A DNA stretch of 55,450 bases from JBNRMR01 sp050942895 (GTDB lineage: Bacteria > Bacillota > Clostridia > Christensenellales > UBA1750). The position numbers were made by a program, and so were the translations under genes. Where the stretch lies: assembly GCA_050942895.1 (NCBI GenBank), contig JBMNOE010000017.1:1-55450 (forward strand). The letters run 5' to 3'. Under the pieces are notes generated by a model. The model made no database searches, was not told where the DNA came from, and worked only from the letters and a program-made list of their open reading frames with translations. This document shows positions 42,081 through 50,808 of the stretch, piece by piece (positions within the stretch are counted from its first letter, which is position 1; each line of letters begins with the position of its first letter).

Positions 42081-42119
42081 CTGTCCTGACCTCCCAAACC
42101 ATGTGATGTGGTGTTTAAA

Positions 42120-42148
42120 ACTATATCATGCCGTCTCTATTCTGTCAA
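42120..42148 (-). promoter_or_regulatory. promoter of the GDSL hydrolase gene
   Basis: The minus strand reads TTGACA (42143-42148), 17 nt, TATAGT (42120-42125). Its -35 is 6 nt from the -35 of the rightward promoter. Confidence 0.85.
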
Positions 42149-42154
42149 TGGCAA

Positions 42155-42183
42155 TTGACAATATTCCCAAGCGCCGTTATACT
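42155..42183 (+). promoter_or_regulatory. promoter of the DUF1836 gene
   Basis: TTGACA (42155-42160), 17 nt, TATACT (42178-42183). With the leftward -35 it forms TGTCAAT-GGCA-ATTGACA, a perfect inverted repeat with 7-bp arms. Confidence 0.85.
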
Positions 42184-42217
42184 ATTTTTATTCTAACCAA
42201 AAAGAGGTGAATTTAGC

Positions 42218-42739
42218 GTGGAAAACTTGGAACAATTGCGAGAGCTCTTGACCAGCCAGCGGCCTACCCCCTGGAACTCGCTGCCCGATCTCGAGCTGTA
42301 CATGGATCAGGTGCTAACCTATATGCCCAGACAATACGGCGCTTCCCGCAAGGAGGAAAGGCTTACCTCCTCCATGGTGAACAACTACATAAAGGAGGGG
42401 CTTTTGCCCAGAGCCAACGGCAAAAAATATTCGAAGGAGCATCTGGCATATCTGACGGTGATATCTATGCTCAAACAGGTGCTTTCAGTGAAGGACACTG
42501 GGTTTTTGGTGGGTCAACTGGCGAGTGATGTCGGCCCGGAGGAGTTCTACCAGCGGTTTGCCTCCGCCCTGGACGCCGAGATGAGCGATACCGCAGGGCT
42601 GATCCCGGACGAGCTTTCCCGCGAGAAACTGACAGAGGCGGCCATGAAGCTGGCAGTGGAAAGCTATGTGAGCAAGCTGGCCTGCGAAAGGCTGCTGGAC
42701 ATGCTTTCGCCCCCCTCCCAGGAGAAGAAGGCGAAGTAA
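42218..42739 (+). CDS. DUF1836 domain protein, MerR-like
   Basis: A 173-residue protein matching DUF1836, a Firmicute family with an N-terminal MerR-like winged helix-turn-helix (LTSSMVNNYIKEGLLPRANGKKYSKEHLAYLTVI). A longer helical C-terminal part follows; its role is unknown. Translation starts at GTG (42218), about 8 nt after GAGGTGA. As a predicted DNA-binding protein divergent from the GDSL gene, it is a natural candidate for binding the shared inverted repeat. Confidence 0.85.
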   Translation: MENLEQLRELLTSQRPTPWNSLPDLELYMDQVLTYMPRQYGASRKEERLTSSMVNNYIKEGLLPRANGKKYSKEHLAYLTVISMLKQVLSVKDTGFLVGQLASDVGPEEFYQRFASALDAEMSDTAGLIPDELSREKLTEAAMKLAVESYVSKLACERLLDMLSPPSQEKKAK

Positions 42740-42827
42740 ACAAGGGCAGGCATTATGTGCTAAAGCCCTTTCCCTGCGAATATTGTCTAAAACAGGCAGA
42801 TTAAATTTGCGCAGGGGAGGCTGAAAA

Positions 42828-43046
42828 ATGGTCGCTTTGATGAACGCCGGCCGGGGCGCAAGGGGTCGGGTTTTGCTCATAAAGGCCGGGCTTAAGCGCA
42901 GGCGAACGTTAAGAAAAATGGGCATTTTCGAGGGCGCTATGCTGGAAGTAATAAGCGATGCAAGCCCCGGTGGGATTTGGATAAGGACAAAGCTGGCGCA
43001 GATTTCGCTGAGCAAAAAGAGCGCCGGGGATATTTTCATAGGATAA
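42828..43046 (+). CDS. feoA: FeoA-domain protein
   Basis: A 72-residue SH3-like FeoA domain: the core LRKMGIFEGAMLEVISDASPGGIWIRT is the family signature. FeoA normally assists the FeoB ferrous-iron transporter, but no feoB is present and a terminator follows directly, so this is an orphan. The N-terminus is short and basic. AGGGGAGG-type sequence precedes the ATG. Confidence 0.8.
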   Translation: MVALMNAGRGARGRVLLIKAGLKRRRTLRKMGIFEGAMLEVISDASPGGIWIRTKLAQISLSKKSAGDIFIG

Positions 43047-43096
43047 GCGTTTTATTCCGTATTATTCGGGCAAAGAAAAACAAAGAGAACAGAGAT

Positions 43097-43125
43097 AAAG
43101 CGGCGCACTGAAAGAACGCCGCTTT
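43097..43125 (+). terminator. terminator after the feoA gene
   Basis: AAAGCGGCG and CGCCGCTTT form a perfect 9-bp stem around an 11-nt loop, followed by TTTTTTG. Confidence 0.9.
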
Positions 43126-43152
43126 TTTGCAGAAAAAATTTTGCCGAACGTA

Positions 43153-43181
43153 TTGACATAAAGACTCTGTTATGCTTAAAT
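43153..43181 (+). promoter_or_regulatory. promoter of the regulator-potABCD operon
   Basis: TTGACA (43153-43158), 17 nt, TTAAAT (43176-43181). A second, better -10 (TATAAT at 43199-43204) lies inside the downstream operator with a poor -35. Confidence 0.6.
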
Positions 43182-43191
43182 ATTATTCGCA

Positions 43192-43210
43192 TGTTTGATA
43201 TAATCAAACA
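43192..43210. promoter_or_regulatory. 19-bp operator at the start of the pot operon
   Basis: TGTTTGATATAATCAAACA is a perfect inverted repeat: 8-bp arms around ATA. It lies between the promoter and the regulator gene and contains a TATAAT. An autoregulatory site for the XRE-cupin protein encoded next is the simplest reading. Confidence 0.7.
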
Positions 43211-43254
43211 TCAGGTTTAATTATACTTAACTTTTACATTTGGAGGCAGGAGTC

Positions 43255-43809
43255 ATGGTTGGCGAGAATAAGTCTATCGGCGAGAAGCTGCGGGATCTGC
43301 GTTCCATGAGGGAGCTGACTTTGGAGGAGGTGGCCAACCGCTGCGATCTTTCAAAGGGCTATCTTTCCCAGCTTGAGCGGGATCTGGCCTCGCCCTCCAT
43401 CGCCACGCTTACGGATATACTCGAATGCCTCGGCAGCGATCTTCGCACTTTTTTCAGCGACAGCAGGCCGGACAAGGTGGTCTTCACCCCGGATGATGTG
43501 TTTGAAAAGGAGGACGAAGCCCAGGGCGTCAAAATAACCTGGTTGGTGCCAAACGCCCAGCGCAACGAGATGGAGCCGATTTTGATCGACATCGAGCCGG
43601 GGGCTTCCACGGTCATCGATTACCCCCACGAGGGCGAGGAGTTCGGATATGTGCTCCAGGGCAAGATAACGGTCTGTCTTGGGCAGTATAAGTATATCGC
43701 CAGAAGGGGCGACAGCTTTTACATATATCCCCATTATGTGCATTTTCTGCAAAACAGCGGCAAGAGCTTGGCGAAAGTGCTATGGGTTTCATCTCCCCCC
43801 AGTTTTTAG
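43255..43809 (+). CDS. XRE-family regulator with C-terminal cupin (PuuR-like)
   Basis: A 184-residue regulator. The helix-turn-helix domain occupies about residues 10-65 (LTLEEVANRCDLSKGYLSQLERDLASPSIATL), and the cupin follows (HEGEEFGYVLQGKITVCLGQYKYIARRGDSFYI). PuuR-type proteins of this form sense putrescine or related amines, and here the gene leads the potABCD operon. The start is the ATG at 43255, 8 nt after GGAGG; an in-frame TTG five codons upstream overlaps that site. It is 39 nt ahead of potA with no terminator. Confidence 0.92.
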   Translation: MVGENKSIGEKLRDLRSMRELTLEEVANRCDLSKGYLSQLERDLASPSIATLTDILECLGSDLRTFFSDSRPDKVVFTPDDVFEKEDEAQGVKITWLVPNAQRNEMEPILIDIEPGASTVIDYPHEGEEFGYVLQGKITVCLGQYKYIARRGDSFYIYPHYVHFLQNSGKSLAKVLWVSSPPSF

Positions 43810-43848
43810 GCAATCATATAAGAGAGCAGTTTTCGGAGGTGTTAGCGC

Positions 43849-44907
43849 GTGTCAATAGTTGAGAAAGAACATATAATCGATTTGATAGGCGTTTCCAAAC
43901 AGTACGACGGCACCGATGTACTGAAGGAGATTGACCTTTACATCAGAAAAAAGGAATTCATCACGCTGCTGGGGCCTTCCGGCTGCGGAAAGACCACCAC
44001 CCTTCGCCTCATCGGCGGCTTTGAGGTGCCGACGAAGGGAAAAATCCTTTTCGGCGGCCAGGATATGGACGGCATCCCCCCCTTCAGGCGCAAGGTGAAC
44101 ACGGTTTTTCAGCGCTATGCCCTGTTTCCCCACCTGAATGTGTTTGAAAACATCGCCTTTGGTTTGCGGCTTAAAAAGCTGCCGCAAAAGGAGATCGAAT
44201 CCAGGGTAGATGCAATGCTGGAGATGGTAGGTCTAAGGGGCTATTCAAAGCGGGATGTGGAATCTCTCTCTGGGGGCCAGCAGCAGCGGGTGGCCATTGC
44301 AAGAGCCCTTGTAAACAGGCCTGAAGTGCTGCTTTTGGACGAGCCCCTGGGCGCTTTGGATCTTAAACTGCGCAAGGAAATGCAGCTTGAACTTAAGACA
44401 ATGCAGCAGCAGCTTGGCATCACCTTTGTTTATGTCACCCACGATCAGGAGGAGGCTCTCACCATGAGCGACACAATCGTGGTGATGAACGAAGGGCGCA
44501 TCCAGCAGATAGGCAAGCCCGTGGAGATATACAACGAACCTGAAAACGCCTTCGTGGCCAACTTCATAGGCGACAGCAACATACTCCCCGGAACTATGAT
44601 AAAAGACAAGCTCGTCCGCTTTGACGGGCGCAACTTCGACTGCGTGGACGGCGACTTCGGCGAGGACGTTGCCGTGGACGTGGTCGTCCGACCGGAGGAT
44701 ATCAAGCTGGCAGACGAAGATGAAGGTATGCTAAAAGGCGTAGTGAACTCCGTCATTTTCAAGGGCGTTCACTATGAGATGATAATCGAGACAGAGGGCT
44801 TCATATATACCGTCCAGTCCACCACGCAAAGCTCGGCGGGAAGCCGTGTGGGGCTGAACATTTTACCTGATGATATCCATATCATGATGAAGGGAGAGGG
44901 CACATGA
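43849..44907 (+). CDS. potA: spermidine/putrescine ABC transporter ATP-binding protein PotA
   Basis: The 352-residue ATPase of the polyamine importer. Walker A GPSGCGKTT (42-50), signature LSGGQQQR (140-147) and Walker B LLLDEP (161-166) are intact; a C-terminal TOBE domain follows (VVVRPEDIKLADEDEG). It starts at GTG after CGGAGGTG. The end overlaps potB by 4 nt (ATGA), giving coupled translation. Confidence 0.96.
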   Translation: MSIVEKEHIIDLIGVSKQYDGTDVLKEIDLYIRKKEFITLLGPSGCGKTTTLRLIGGFEVPTKGKILFGGQDMDGIPPFRRKVNTVFQRYALFPHLNVFENIAFGLRLKKLPQKEIESRVDAMLEMVGLRGYSKRDVESLSGGQQQRVAIARALVNRPEVLLLDEPLGALDLKLRKEMQLELKTMQQQLGITFVYVTHDQEEALTMSDTIVVMNEGRIQQIGKPVEIYNEPENAFVANFIGDSNILPGTMIKDKLVRFDGRNFDCVDGDFGEDVAVDVVVRPEDIKLADEDEGMLKGVVNSVIFKGVHYEMIIETEGFIYTVQSTTQSSAGSRVGLNILPDDIHIMMKGEGT

Positions 44908-45722
44908 ACCGCAAGTGGTACGCTGCGCCATACGGCCTTTGGATGCTGATTTTCACAATCATCCCCTTCGGAATAATAATCGTCTACAGCCTCACGGTGA
45001 ACGGCGTTTTTTCCCTTGACAACTTTGCCCGTTTCTTCGACCGGATCTATGTGATGGTGCTGCTTCGCTCCCTTGGCATCGCCGCTATAACGACTGTCAT
45101 CTGCCTACTTTTGGGCTACCCCGCCGCCTATTTCCTGGCGGACAGAAAGGTGGACAAGACCGGCATAATGCTGGTGCTGTTTGTGATTCCCATGTGGATG
45201 AACTTCCTTTTGCGCACATATGCCTGGATGTCGCTGCTGGAATCCAACGGGCCGGTTGCCATTGCGGTGAACTCCGTCATCAAGTTCTTCGGCGGCCAGG
45301 AGGTACGGCTTTTGTACAACTACAACGCCGTCCTTATGGGCATGGTCTATAATTTTTTGCCCTTCATGATACTTCCGATATATTCTGTGCTCAAGAAGAT
45401 AGACAGAAGGCTGATCGAAGCCGCGGAGGATCTTGGCGCCAACAACCTTACAGTCTTTGCCAAGGTGCTTTTGCCCCTTTCGGTGCCGGGCATAGTCTCG
45501 GGCATAATCATGGTTTTTATGCCGGCGGTCACCACATTTGTAATATCAAGCCTTCTGGGTGGGGGCATCAGGCTCTTTGGCGATCTTATACAAAACCAGA
45601 TGCTAATCACCGGTGACTGGAACTTCGGCTCCGCCCTTTCGATGGTCATGATGGTTTTGATAATGCTCTCCATGGGCTTCATGAACAAATACGGCGGCAA
45701 GGAAGGAGGCGGGCTCCTGTGA
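44904..45722 (+). CDS. potB: polyamine ABC transporter permease PotB
   Basis: A 272-residue permease with about six membrane helices, starting with the helix GLWMLIFTIIPFGIIIVYSL. The EAA loop is RLIEAAEDLGANNLTVFAKVLLPLSVPGI. With PotC it forms the channel; the ATP-binding subunit is PotA. It overlaps potA and potC by 4 nt each. Confidence 0.95.
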   Translation: MNRKWYAAPYGLWMLIFTIIPFGIIIVYSLTVNGVFSLDNFARFFDRIYVMVLLRSLGIAAITTVICLLLGYPAAYFLADRKVDKTGIMLVLFVIPMWMNFLLRTYAWMSLLESNGPVAIAVNSVIKFFGGQEVRLLYNYNAVLMGMVYNFLPFMILPIYSVLKKIDRRLIEAAEDLGANNLTVFAKVLLPLSVPGIVSGIIMVFMPAVTTFVISSLLGGGIRLFGDLIQNQMLITGDWNFGSALSMVMMVLIMLSMGFMNKYGGKEGGGLL

Positions 45723-46492
45723 AATTCAACACCCTTTTTAAGCGCCTCTACCTTTACCTGATACTGTTTTTCCTTTATATGCCAATATTCACGCTGATCA
45801 TATATTCCTTCAACGATAACAGGACCCGGGGAAGCTGGGGCGGCTTCTCCCTCAGGTGGTACATACAGCTTTTCGCAGACCCAAGGGTGATGCAGGCGCT
45901 TTATGTCACCGTGGGCATAGCGGTAATCGCCGCCATAGTCGCAACCGTGCTGGGCACAATCGCCGCCATAGGCATACACTCCGCCGACAAACTGCCCCGC
46001 TCGCTCCTGATAAACGTCTCCTATCTGCCCATGCTCACCCCTGAGATCGTCACCGGAGTAAGCCTGATGATACTCTTCCTTGCGGCCAAAGTTCAGCTTG
46101 GGTTTTTCACGATGCTTTTAGCCCACATCACTTTCGACCTGCCCTATGTGATCTTCGCGGTGCTGCCAAAGCTCAGGCAGATGAACAAGCACTCCTACGA
46201 GGCCGCTTTGGATCTGGGCGCAAAGCCCCGCACAGCCCTTTTCAAGGTGGTTTTACCTGAGATAGCGCCGGGCATGTTCACAGGATTTCTGCTTTCGTTC
46301 ACCCTCTCGCTGGATGATTTTGTCATCTCCTACTTCACCGGCGGAAACGTGCAGAACCTTTCCGTCATGATATACTCGATGGCAAGGCGGGGCATAAACC
46401 CCACGATAAACGCCCTTTCCACCATAATGTTCACGTTCATAATATTGCTTTTGCTGATCGTCAACAAGAGAGCTTCTCTTGCGGATAGATAA
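45719..46492 (+). CDS. potC: polyamine ABC transporter permease PotC
   Basis: A 257-residue permease with six predicted helices. The EAA loop is SYEAALDLGAKPRTALFKVVLPEIAPGM. It starts at GTG (45719), overlapping the potB stop by 4 nt. It ends 33 nt before potD. Confidence 0.95.
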   Translation: MKFNTLFKRLYLYLILFFLYMPIFTLIIYSFNDNRTRGSWGGFSLRWYIQLFADPRVMQALYVTVGIAVIAAIVATVLGTIAAIGIHSADKLPRSLLINVSYLPMLTPEIVTGVSLMILFLAAKVQLGFFTMLLAHITFDLPYVIFAVLPKLRQMNKHSYEAALDLGAKPRTALFKVVLPEIAPGMFTGFLLSFTLSLDDFVISYFTGGNVQNLSVMIYSMARRGINPTINALSTIMFTFIILLLLIVNKRASLADR

Positions 46493-46525
46493 CCTCGCAC
46501 AATCTTTTATGCATGGAGGAAACAA

Positions 46526-47569
46526 TTGATGAAAAAAATTATCGCTATTGCACTTGTGCTGGCCTTTGCCCTGGCCCTTTCCGGCTGCGCGGGAGGAAGC
46601 GGAGAGACTATCGTGGTCTACAACTCTGAGGACTACATCGATCTGGACCTCATCAAACAGTTCGAGGCTGAAACCGGCATCAAGGTCGTATACAACAACT
46701 TCGTCACCATGGAAGACCTTTACATACAGATGGCCAAGGGCGGCGCGCAGTATGATATCGTCGTGCCTTCTGATTATATAATCGAGCGCTTGATAAAAGA
46801 AGGCAGGGCCGAGCCCCTGGACAAGAGCAAGCTGCCCAATCTCAGCAATATCTACGATTGGTTCAGCGAGTCCGACTATGACCCCGGCTTTGAATACTCC
46901 GTGCCCTACATGTGGGGAACCGTCGGCGTCCTTTACAACTATGAGATGACCGGCGAGGACATCACCTCCTGGTCGCAGCTTTGGGACACCAAGTATGTGG
47001 ATCAGGTGGTCATGATGGACTCCATCCGCGATACAATGGGCATCACCCTTAAAATGCTGGGCTACAGCATGAACGACACCAGCGACGAGGCCTTAAACGC
47101 AGCGAAGGAAGCCCTTATAGAGCAGAAAAGAAGCGGCATAGTGATGGCCTACGGCGTGGACGACATCAAGGACAAGCTGATCAACAACGAATGCGCCATA
47201 GGCATGGCTTGGTCGGGCGACGCAGTTTACGCCATGAGCTATAACGAAAATCTGCGCTATTCAGTCCCGGAGGAAGGCTCCAATGTCTGGGTGGACGGAA
47301 TCGTCATACCCAAGGATGCGAAGAACAAGGAAGGCGCCTATAAGTTCATAGACTTCCTTATGCGCCCCGAAGTTGCCGCGCAAAACAGCGAATACATCGG
47401 CTACTCCACCCCCAACGAGGCCGCAATGGCGATAATCGACGAGGAACTGCGTGACGTCGAGGCCTTCAATCCGCCCCAGGAGATAATCGACCGCTGCGAA
47501 TGGTTCCACGATATCGGCGAAAACCTCTCCAAGGTGGAGCGCGTATGGACGGAGATCACCGCCCAGTAA
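46526..47569 (+). CDS. potD: polyamine-binding lipoprotein PotD
   Basis: The 347-residue substrate-binding subunit. The signal peptide ends in the lipobox LSGC (Cys21), so the mature protein is lipid-anchored. The mature start TIVVYNSEDYIDLDLIKQFEAETG and the YDIVVPSDYIIERLIKEGR segment match PotD/PotF. The aromatic and acidic ligand residues of this family, such as W/Y in VPYMWGTVGVLYN and D in AWSGDAVYA, are present. A hairpin follows about 40 nt after the stop. The transporter imports putrescine or spermidine, and the XRE-cupin gene is its likely regulator. Confidence 0.95.
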   Translation: MMKKIIAIALVLAFALALSGCAGGSGETIVVYNSEDYIDLDLIKQFEAETGIKVVYNNFVTMEDLYIQMAKGGAQYDIVVPSDYIIERLIKEGRAEPLDKSKLPNLSNIYDWFSESDYDPGFEYSVPYMWGTVGVLYNYEMTGEDITSWSQLWDTKYVDQVVMMDSIRDTMGITLKMLGYSMNDTSDEALNAAKEALIEQKRSGIVMAYGVDDIKDKLINNECAIGMAWSGDAVYAMSYNENLRYSVPEEGSNVWVDGIVIPKDAKNKEGAYKFIDFLMRPEVAAQNSEYIGYSTPNEAAMAIIDEELRDVEAFNPPQEIIDRCEWFHDIGENLSKVERVWTEITAQ

Positions 47570-47610
47570 TAGCATTACCCCCGGCCTAACCGGCGGTGAC
47601 ATAGGAAAAC

Positions 47611-47649
47611 AACCACAGATACAGTGCTTTACAAACGGTATCTGTGGTT
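47611..47649. terminator. hairpin after the pot operon
   Basis: AACCACAGATAC and its complement (47611-47622 and 47638-47649) form a perfect 12-bp stem around a 15-nt loop. There is no T run on the plus strand and only a short one on the minus strand, so termination is not certain. The rest of 47570-47843 shows only TTGTCA-18-TATGCT at 47764-47793, a candidate promoter for the broken P-loop gene. Confidence 0.5.
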
Positions 47650-47843
47650 GCTGTAATAAAAAGAAACAGCAAGCATAGGAAGTGGGGCCACACATCCGAA
47701 AACCCTCTTGCCGGGAAGTTCCCAAACCCCAATAACCACAGCGATCTTATAGCCGCAAATAATTTGTCAGAATTCAATTCTTGTTGATATGCTTTAAAGA
47801 TAGTAGTTTGACGACGATAATTTATATTTTCATGGGAGAAGTT

Positions 47844-48401
47844 ATGAAATTAGTAATCATAATTGGTGCAGGTGCTGTATGAAAAATGACCGTTGGGCAG
47901 GAATTGATGAAGATAACGGATTTACGGCTATATCATAACCATATGGATATTGAAATGGGGATAGAAATATTCGGACACTTTAAGTATATTGGTGGAGTTG
48001 TCAGACGCATACGCGAAGTAATATTTGAAGAATTTGCTAAAACTGACTTATACGGTATGATTTTCACCTATATGTGGGCGTTCGACCATCAATCCAATTG
48101 GGATTATATAGACAGCCTTGTTGACGTTTTTCGGCGTGATGGCGCGGATATTTATTATGTGGAGTTGGTTGCGCCACAAGAAATCAGGCTTCAAAGACAC
48201 ATAACGGAAAACAGACTTCAACATAAGGCTTCTAAGAGGAATGTCGATTTCTCAACCGCTCTTTTGCTCAACGAAGATAAGAGTTATCGCCTTGTAAGCA
48301 ACGACGGAGAAATTCCATTTGAAAACTACATCAAAATTGATAATTCCAATTTGATGCCTGATGCTGTAGCTGAAATGATAAAAGAAAAGTTCTCATTGTA
48401 A
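47844..48401 (+). pseudogene. P-loop kinase-like gene with a stop codon in its Walker A motif
   Basis: From ATG 47844, preceded by GGGAGA, the frame reads MKLVIIIGAGAV, then TGA at 47880-47882, then KMTVGQELMKITDLRLYHNHMDIE and on to 48401 without another stop. The expected motif is GPPAVGKMTVGQEL, so the TGA stands exactly where the motif glycine (GGA) should be. Removing it restores a 185-codon open frame of the shikimate-kinase/AAA-like P-loop family. The remaining open frame from the ATG at 47886 would lack the phosphate-binding loop and is unlikely to be an active NTPase. The body is A/T-rich like the relic at 10790. Confidence 0.75.
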
Positions 48402-48417
48402 TATGCGCTAATATGCA

Positions 48418-48642
48418 TTATCTGCGTTCACCTTCACAACATAAAGCTTTATAAGTCGTGTTATTACTACCTATATAAAAATGGCGAAGACTTTTCTTCG
48501 CCATTTTATGCTTTCTTATCTCACCGTTCTCTAATCGGGGGTTTTTCTTTTTGCCGCTGCTCTCCCATCCCATAAGGTCTGCGTAAAAATCACGGCTGCG
48601 CTGCGCGTTCGCACAGTCAACCATAAGGTCGCCGATTGTCAT
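48418..48642 (-). pseudogene. VOC-family (glyoxalase-like) fragment
   Basis: The first 27 codons (MTIGDLMVDCANAQRSRDFYADLMGWE) are the typical start of a VOC superfamily metalloprotein, with the conserved first strand and FYADLxGWE helix. The remaining 45 or so codons are basic, lack any VOC feature and read through a terminator-like hairpin. The gene is truncated at about 30 codons of a normal 120. A regular frame continues to 48418, but I treat the product as nonfunctional. Confidence 0.55.
48478..48507 (+). terminator. terminator-like hairpin after the broken P-loop gene
   Basis: AAAATGGCGAAG (48478-48489) and its complement (48496-48507) form a perfect 12-bp stem with a 6-nt loop and a T-rich 3' arm. 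Confidence 0.75.
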
Positions 48643-48738
48643 ATTTAGTATAATTTATCCCTCGCTTTGTTTTTGCGTAAGCCTGCTCCCACGACCTTAG
48701 CCAGAGCCATGCGCCATTCCCAAAGCCCCGGCATAAAA

Positions 48739-50808
48739 TCACTGAAGCTCCCTGTGGTATAAGCCCCGTGTGCGCTTAAAGGCCGCCGGCGCGCCTTCCT
48801 TGCAGGCCGCAAGAATGGCCTTGCACTCCTGCTGGCTTTCGATGGTGAAATAGGCGGTCATGAAGTCGAGGCCCTTCATATTCCTGTCGAAAACATAAAG
48901 CGGCAGTGAGTTGAGCATTGTGGAATAGTTTCCGGAGCAGATGACGGGAAATTCCTCGTTTTTCCTGTCCTTTAACGTGGATAAACCGCCGCAGCCCTTG
49001 CAGCCCTTTCCCTTTCCCTGCACCGGGCAGCTTCTAAAGCGCATCAGAGGCAGATATCCATAGCCGATGGCGCCCCTTTCCAACCTTCCCCCCAAAGCGG
49101 CGATGTCTTTTCCGTTCAGCTCAAACGAAACGGTTGCCATATCAAGGCCAAAGCGTGCATATTCCTCCAGGGCGGCGGTGTTCAGTATGTTCAGCCCATG
49201 GCCGCCGATAGCCTTCAGCCCCGCTTCTTTGGCCAGCATCAGCGCGCCGATGTTCTCGGCCAACGCAGCCTTAACGCCCATGCCCCGCAGGCTTTTGATA
49301 TCCTCTTTAAGGCTCTCCTCCTCCGCCGGGAATATGAGAGCGGGCAGTTCCGCCGCAAGTCTATCGCCAAACCGCTGTGCAACCTTAGGGTTTTCGATTA
49401 TTTCCCTCAGGGGCAATATAAGCCGTTGAACGCCATCCATTTCCGCGCCTGATATCTGGTCATAGCTTTGCGCCATCACCCAAAGTTCCGCGGGGGCTTT
49501 TTCATCGCGCTTTGCTTTTTCGGCAAAAGCAGGCTCCGCAAATGCGTGGGGCCTTGTCTCGCTGCGAAGAGCCAGCAGCTTTTCAAGGGCCTCGCGCCGC
49601 ATTTTACCAAGCTGCGAGCCGGCCATCATCATATCTCCGGCTATTTTTCCATTCAGCTCAGCCAGAACAAAGGGAGTGCCTCCTGTCTTTTCAAGGCTCC
49701 TTCTGGCATAATCGATATCCATCGGCCTGTTTTGCGCCTCAAAGGGAACTTCACCTTCCTGCAAAACGCTGTTTTTGCCGTCGCTAACTCTAAGCATAGC
49801 GGGCTTGCCGGGGAAAACGTCAAGGGTCATATCCACGGGGATGCGGCTCAGCTCATTACGGTAAAGCCCTGCCAGCTTCCCCAGCACGGCGGCAGATGCC
49901 TCCACGTCCTCCTTCCTCCGCACGCCGAACATTGAAAGATCACGCTTGCCGGTGAGATGGCCATCTGTGAAGCCGCTCCTTGAAAATACCGCCTGAAGAG
50001 TTTCCATGTCGGGCTTTTCGCCGTCTATGGCGGCTCGGCAGGCGGTCACAGCCGCTGCCACATACTCAGGGTGCTTCATACGCCCTTCGATCTTAAACGA
50101 GCTGACCCCTGCCTTCATCAGGCCCTGCACATGCTGAATGTACGACATATCCTTCAGCGAGAGGGCATATTCCCTTTCACCATGGCGAAAATTAAGCCTG
50201 CATGGCTGGGCACAAAGGCCCCTGTTGCCGCTTCTTCCCCCCAGCATGGATGAAAGATAGCATGCCCCTGAAACGCTCATGCACAGCGCGCCGTGGATGA
50301 AGGTTTCCACTTCCATAAGACCCAGATCACATATATTCTTTATCTCGTCCAGTGAAAGCTCCCTTGCCAGAACAACACGTGAAAAACCCAGCTCCTTGAG
50401 AGCGCGAAGCCCCGCCTCGTTGTGCACCGCCATCTGCGTTGAGGCATGCATGGCGATGTCAGGGCAGCACTGCCGCAGCAGCTTTGCCACCCAAAGATCC
50501 TGCACTATCACAGCGTCGGCACCGCTTTGAGCCACGCTTTTAAGAGTCCTAAAAAGCTCATCCTCCTCTGTGTCCATCACAAGGGTGTTTACAGTCACGT
50601 GCACATTAACGCCCCTGCCATGGCAGTAGGAAACCGCCTCCGCCAGGCCCATATCACCGAAGTTTTCGGCGTTTCGGCGGGCATTAAAGCCCTTCGCGCC
50701 CAGATATACGGCGTCCGCGCCGCAGCGGACCGCCGCATAAAGCTGTTCCTTTCCGCCCACTGGCGCCAGCACCTCAGGCCTTCTGTTTTCTATGGTTTCA
50801 TATGTCAT
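48739..50808 (-). CDS. U32-family protein (YhbU/RlhA-like)
   Basis: A 689-residue U32 protein with the family signature trimmed to ETFIHGALCMSVSGACYLS and the downstream GRSGNRGLCAQPC, carrying the paired Cys used for an Fe-S cluster in RlhA and related tRNA/rRNA hydroxylation factors. The first 300 residues form the TIM-barrel core; the C-terminal half is the longer DUF3656-type extension seen in RlhA and its relatives. Older databases call these peptidases, but no peptidase chemistry is shown for this type. It follows cca with an 11-nt overlap. Likely substrate is 23S rRNA or tRNA, from family knowledge. Confidence 0.85.
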   Translation of the reverse strand: MTYETIENRRPEVLAPVGGKEQLYAAVRCGADAVYLGAKGFNARRNAENFGDMGLAEAVSYCHGRGVNVHVTVNTLVMDTEEDELFRTLKSVAQSGADAVIVQDLWVAKLLRQCCPDIAMHASTQMAVHNEAGLRALKELGFSRVVLARELSLDEIKNICDLGLMEVETFIHGALCMSVSGACYLSSMLGGRSGNRGLCAQPCRLNFRHGEREYALSLKDMSYIQHVQGLMKAGVSSFKIEGRMKHPEYVAAAVTACRAAIDGEKPDMETLQAVFSRSGFTDGHLTGKRDLSMFGVRRKEDVEASAAVLGKLAGLYRNELSRIPVDMTLDVFPGKPAMLRVSDGKNSVLQEGEVPFEAQNRPMDIDYARRSLEKTGGTPFVLAELNGKIAGDMMMAGSQLGKMRREALEKLLALRSETRPHAFAEPAFAEKAKRDEKAPAELWVMAQSYDQISGAEMDGVQRLILPLREIIENPKVAQRFGDRLAAELPALIFPAEEESLKEDIKSLRGMGVKAALAENIGALMLAKEAGLKAIGGHGLNILNTAALEEYARFGLDMATVSFELNGKDIAALGGRLERGAIGYGYLPLMRFRSCPVQGKGKGCKGCGGLSTLKDRKNEEFPVICSGNYSTMLNSLPLYVFDRNMKGLDFMTAYFTIESQQECKAILAACKEGAPAAFKRTRGLYHRELQ

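Noticed and set aside
47880..47882. Possibility that TGA is read as glycine in this organism.
   Set aside because: Several intact genes in the window end in TGA (for example potA and the AraC-type gene), so TGA is an ordinary stop; the P-loop frame is simply broken.
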